Shown here one piece after another: positions 62,807 to 64,000 of a stretch of DNA of 64,000 nucleotides. The notes under the pieces are model-generated. The model was not told the DNA's origin. It saw nothing but the letters and a program-made list of their open reading frames with translations, and did no database searches. The DNA is from Gammaproteobacteria bacterium (lineage in GTDB: Bacteria > Pseudomonadota > Gammaproteobacteria > Pseudomonadales > Cellvibrionaceae), in the NCBI GenBank assembly GCA_021151835.1, contig JAGKWO010000016.1, forward strand, positions 1-64,000, given 5' to 3'. Position 1 is the first letter of the stretch. The number at the start of each line of letters is the position of its first letter. The translations under genes and the position numbers were made by a program.

Positions 62807-64000
62807 TGGGATCGTTTTTTTTCTTCAGGCTTCTGCTGCCTTTTCTCTTCGTTTTTGCTCTGGCTTCACCCTCTGCATTTGCTTCCATCGAAACAGCTAC
62901 AGCATGGCTCAAGTCACAGCAGGGGCCTGGTGGTGGGTTTTCCAGCACTCAGTCACAGACGACTGAGTATCAGGCAACAGCCGAGGCGCTATTGGCGCTA
63001 CATATGGTTTCCAGTTTGCATAATGCGAGCGCGCAATCCGGTGCCCGTTTTTTGGAATCATCCCCACATAGACATCTGGAAGACATCGCCTACAGTCTGC
63101 GACTGAAAAAAGCCAACCCTGTTTATTTTTCTGCTCCAACAACATCATTAGCTGGATATAGATCGGTAGTGGGTGGCTACGGAGATTACCCGGGTTACGA
63201 AAGCGCTGTTTCAACGTCGGCAATTTTTGCTCACGCATTGACTGCATCAGACGTCGTACCACCAATCAATATGAATGAATTGATGGCTTATTTGCTCGCC
63301 AAACAAAAAGCCGATAAAGGGTGGGCAGAAGAATCCAATCGCTCCTCAGTTTATGTAACGGCAATTGTAAGCCGTGCGCTGCAAGCTCACCGTTTTACAT
63401 TCAATTTAAGCGGATCTATTTCATCAGCTACAGAATATTTACTGGCTAAACAACAATCCGGTGGAGGTTGGTCTGGGAATCTTGAAACAGCAATGGCGCT
63501 ATTGGCAGTGGTGCCAGCAGTTAACGATCCATCCCGTTATAAAAATGCACTGGATAAATTAATGGATGCCCAATTAGCCAATGGCTCTTGGAACAATGAT
63601 GTTTACACTACGGCATTAGCACTTCAGATTTTACATCTGGTAAAAAACCTGCCAGTTATTGATGTGCCCACTACGGGGTCGATCAGTGGCAGTATTATAG
63701 GGGCGTCCAGTAACTTGCCACTCCCTTCTGCACAGATCATTCTTAATGGCTCTGCTGACCAAGTGCTGGTGACTGATTCGTTGGGTCGTTTTAGTGCTTC
63801 GAGTGTGCTATCGGGCACTTATACTCTGACCTTCAAAGCTCCTGGGTTTCAGCAGGCTACGCAAACTGTTCATATTAATGTTGGTGATCGCATTGATCTT
63901 GGCATTATCAGACTGAATGCTCTACCAACCATTGCATTAATTCGCGGTCAGGTAACGGATTCCCAAACTGGACTTCCCTTGAGCGACGTATTAATCCAGT
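62807..64000 (+). CDS. Secreted protein with alpha-alpha toroid repeats and carboxypeptidase-regulatory-like repeats, 3' end outside the window
   Basis: Open from ATG 62807 to the last base (398 codons) with no stop. A clear signal peptide ends FALASPSAFA. The next ~260 residues contain repeated QxxxGGW-type motifs (LLAKQKADKGWAEE, LLAKQQSGGGWSGN, LMDAQLANGSWNND), each followed by a TALALQIL-like helix: the prenyltransferase/squalene-cyclase toroid. From about residue 285 there are beta-sandwich repeats of carboxypeptidase-regulatory type (GSISGSIIGASSNLPLPSA, then IRGQVTDSQTGLPLSD). AAAGGGA precedes the start. It is probably a large surface or periplasmic protein; no enzymatic role can be claimed. 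Confidence 0.8.

Overview
The window looks like a gammaproteobacterial chromosome near Pseudomonadales/Cellvibrionales. This rests on the ihfA-merR pair at the left edge, tRNA-Pro(GGG) directly after it, and the secreted toroid-repeat protein at the right edge. No species can be fixed from the sequence alone.

Layout. 1-855: chromosomal ihfA (5' end cut), a MerR-type regulator and tRNA-Pro. 1095-24876: backbone of an integrative and conjugative element (ICE) of the PFGI-1/ICEclc type (GI-type type IV secretion). It has a tyrosine integrase beside the tRNA, a MobH relaxase, the TraD coupling protein and an almost unbroken run of mating-pore genes in the family's usual order up to the TraG_N protein. 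Many of these genes overlap by 4-20 nt. I see no parA/parB/dnaB/topoisomerase module and no second copy of the tRNA end, so the element either runs past the window, has lost parts, or uses a core I cannot recognise. 24999-45505: mixed cargo and relics: unknown proteins, a hotdog thioesterase and its degenerate partial copy, a predicted PD-(D/E)xK nuclease, a very large PAS hybrid histidine kinase, an ISL3 transposase remnant, a PAAR-like/AHH nuclease effector with an Imm11 immunity gene, a zeta-type toxin with a small upstream gene, a DnaQ exonuclease/GIY-YIG fusion behind a dnaE2 stump, and a second toxin-like protein.

45989-57308: the most interesting block, AT-rich and all on the + strand. 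Two tandem palindromes precede six tightly packed genes: DUF4007 protein, large P-loop ATPase, PAPS-reductase-like PP-loop protein, a protein with two GHKL ATPase domains plus a histidine-kinase-like H-box, a receiver-like protein with a long insertion, and a GIY-YIG nuclease. The first three match the SspB-SspC-SspD order of single-strand DNA phosphorothioation systems. The last three are not the usual SspE or DndFGH partners, so this may be a phosphorothioation-type defence system with a phosphorelay-style sensor and a GIY-YIG effector. An IS481-family element with a 7-bp target duplication interrupts the 3' end of the GIY-YIG gene.

57309-62253: relics, a Phd/VapC-like toxin-antitoxin pair with a third gene, an orphan Imm11 gene, two paralogous 70-residue proteins and a csrA homologue broken by one in-frame TGA. 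62807 to the end: start of a secreted protein with toroid repeats and carboxypeptidase-regulatory-like repeats, cut by the window edge. The conjugation genes would move the element, and the cargo is dominated by defence, interbacterial competition and addiction functions.
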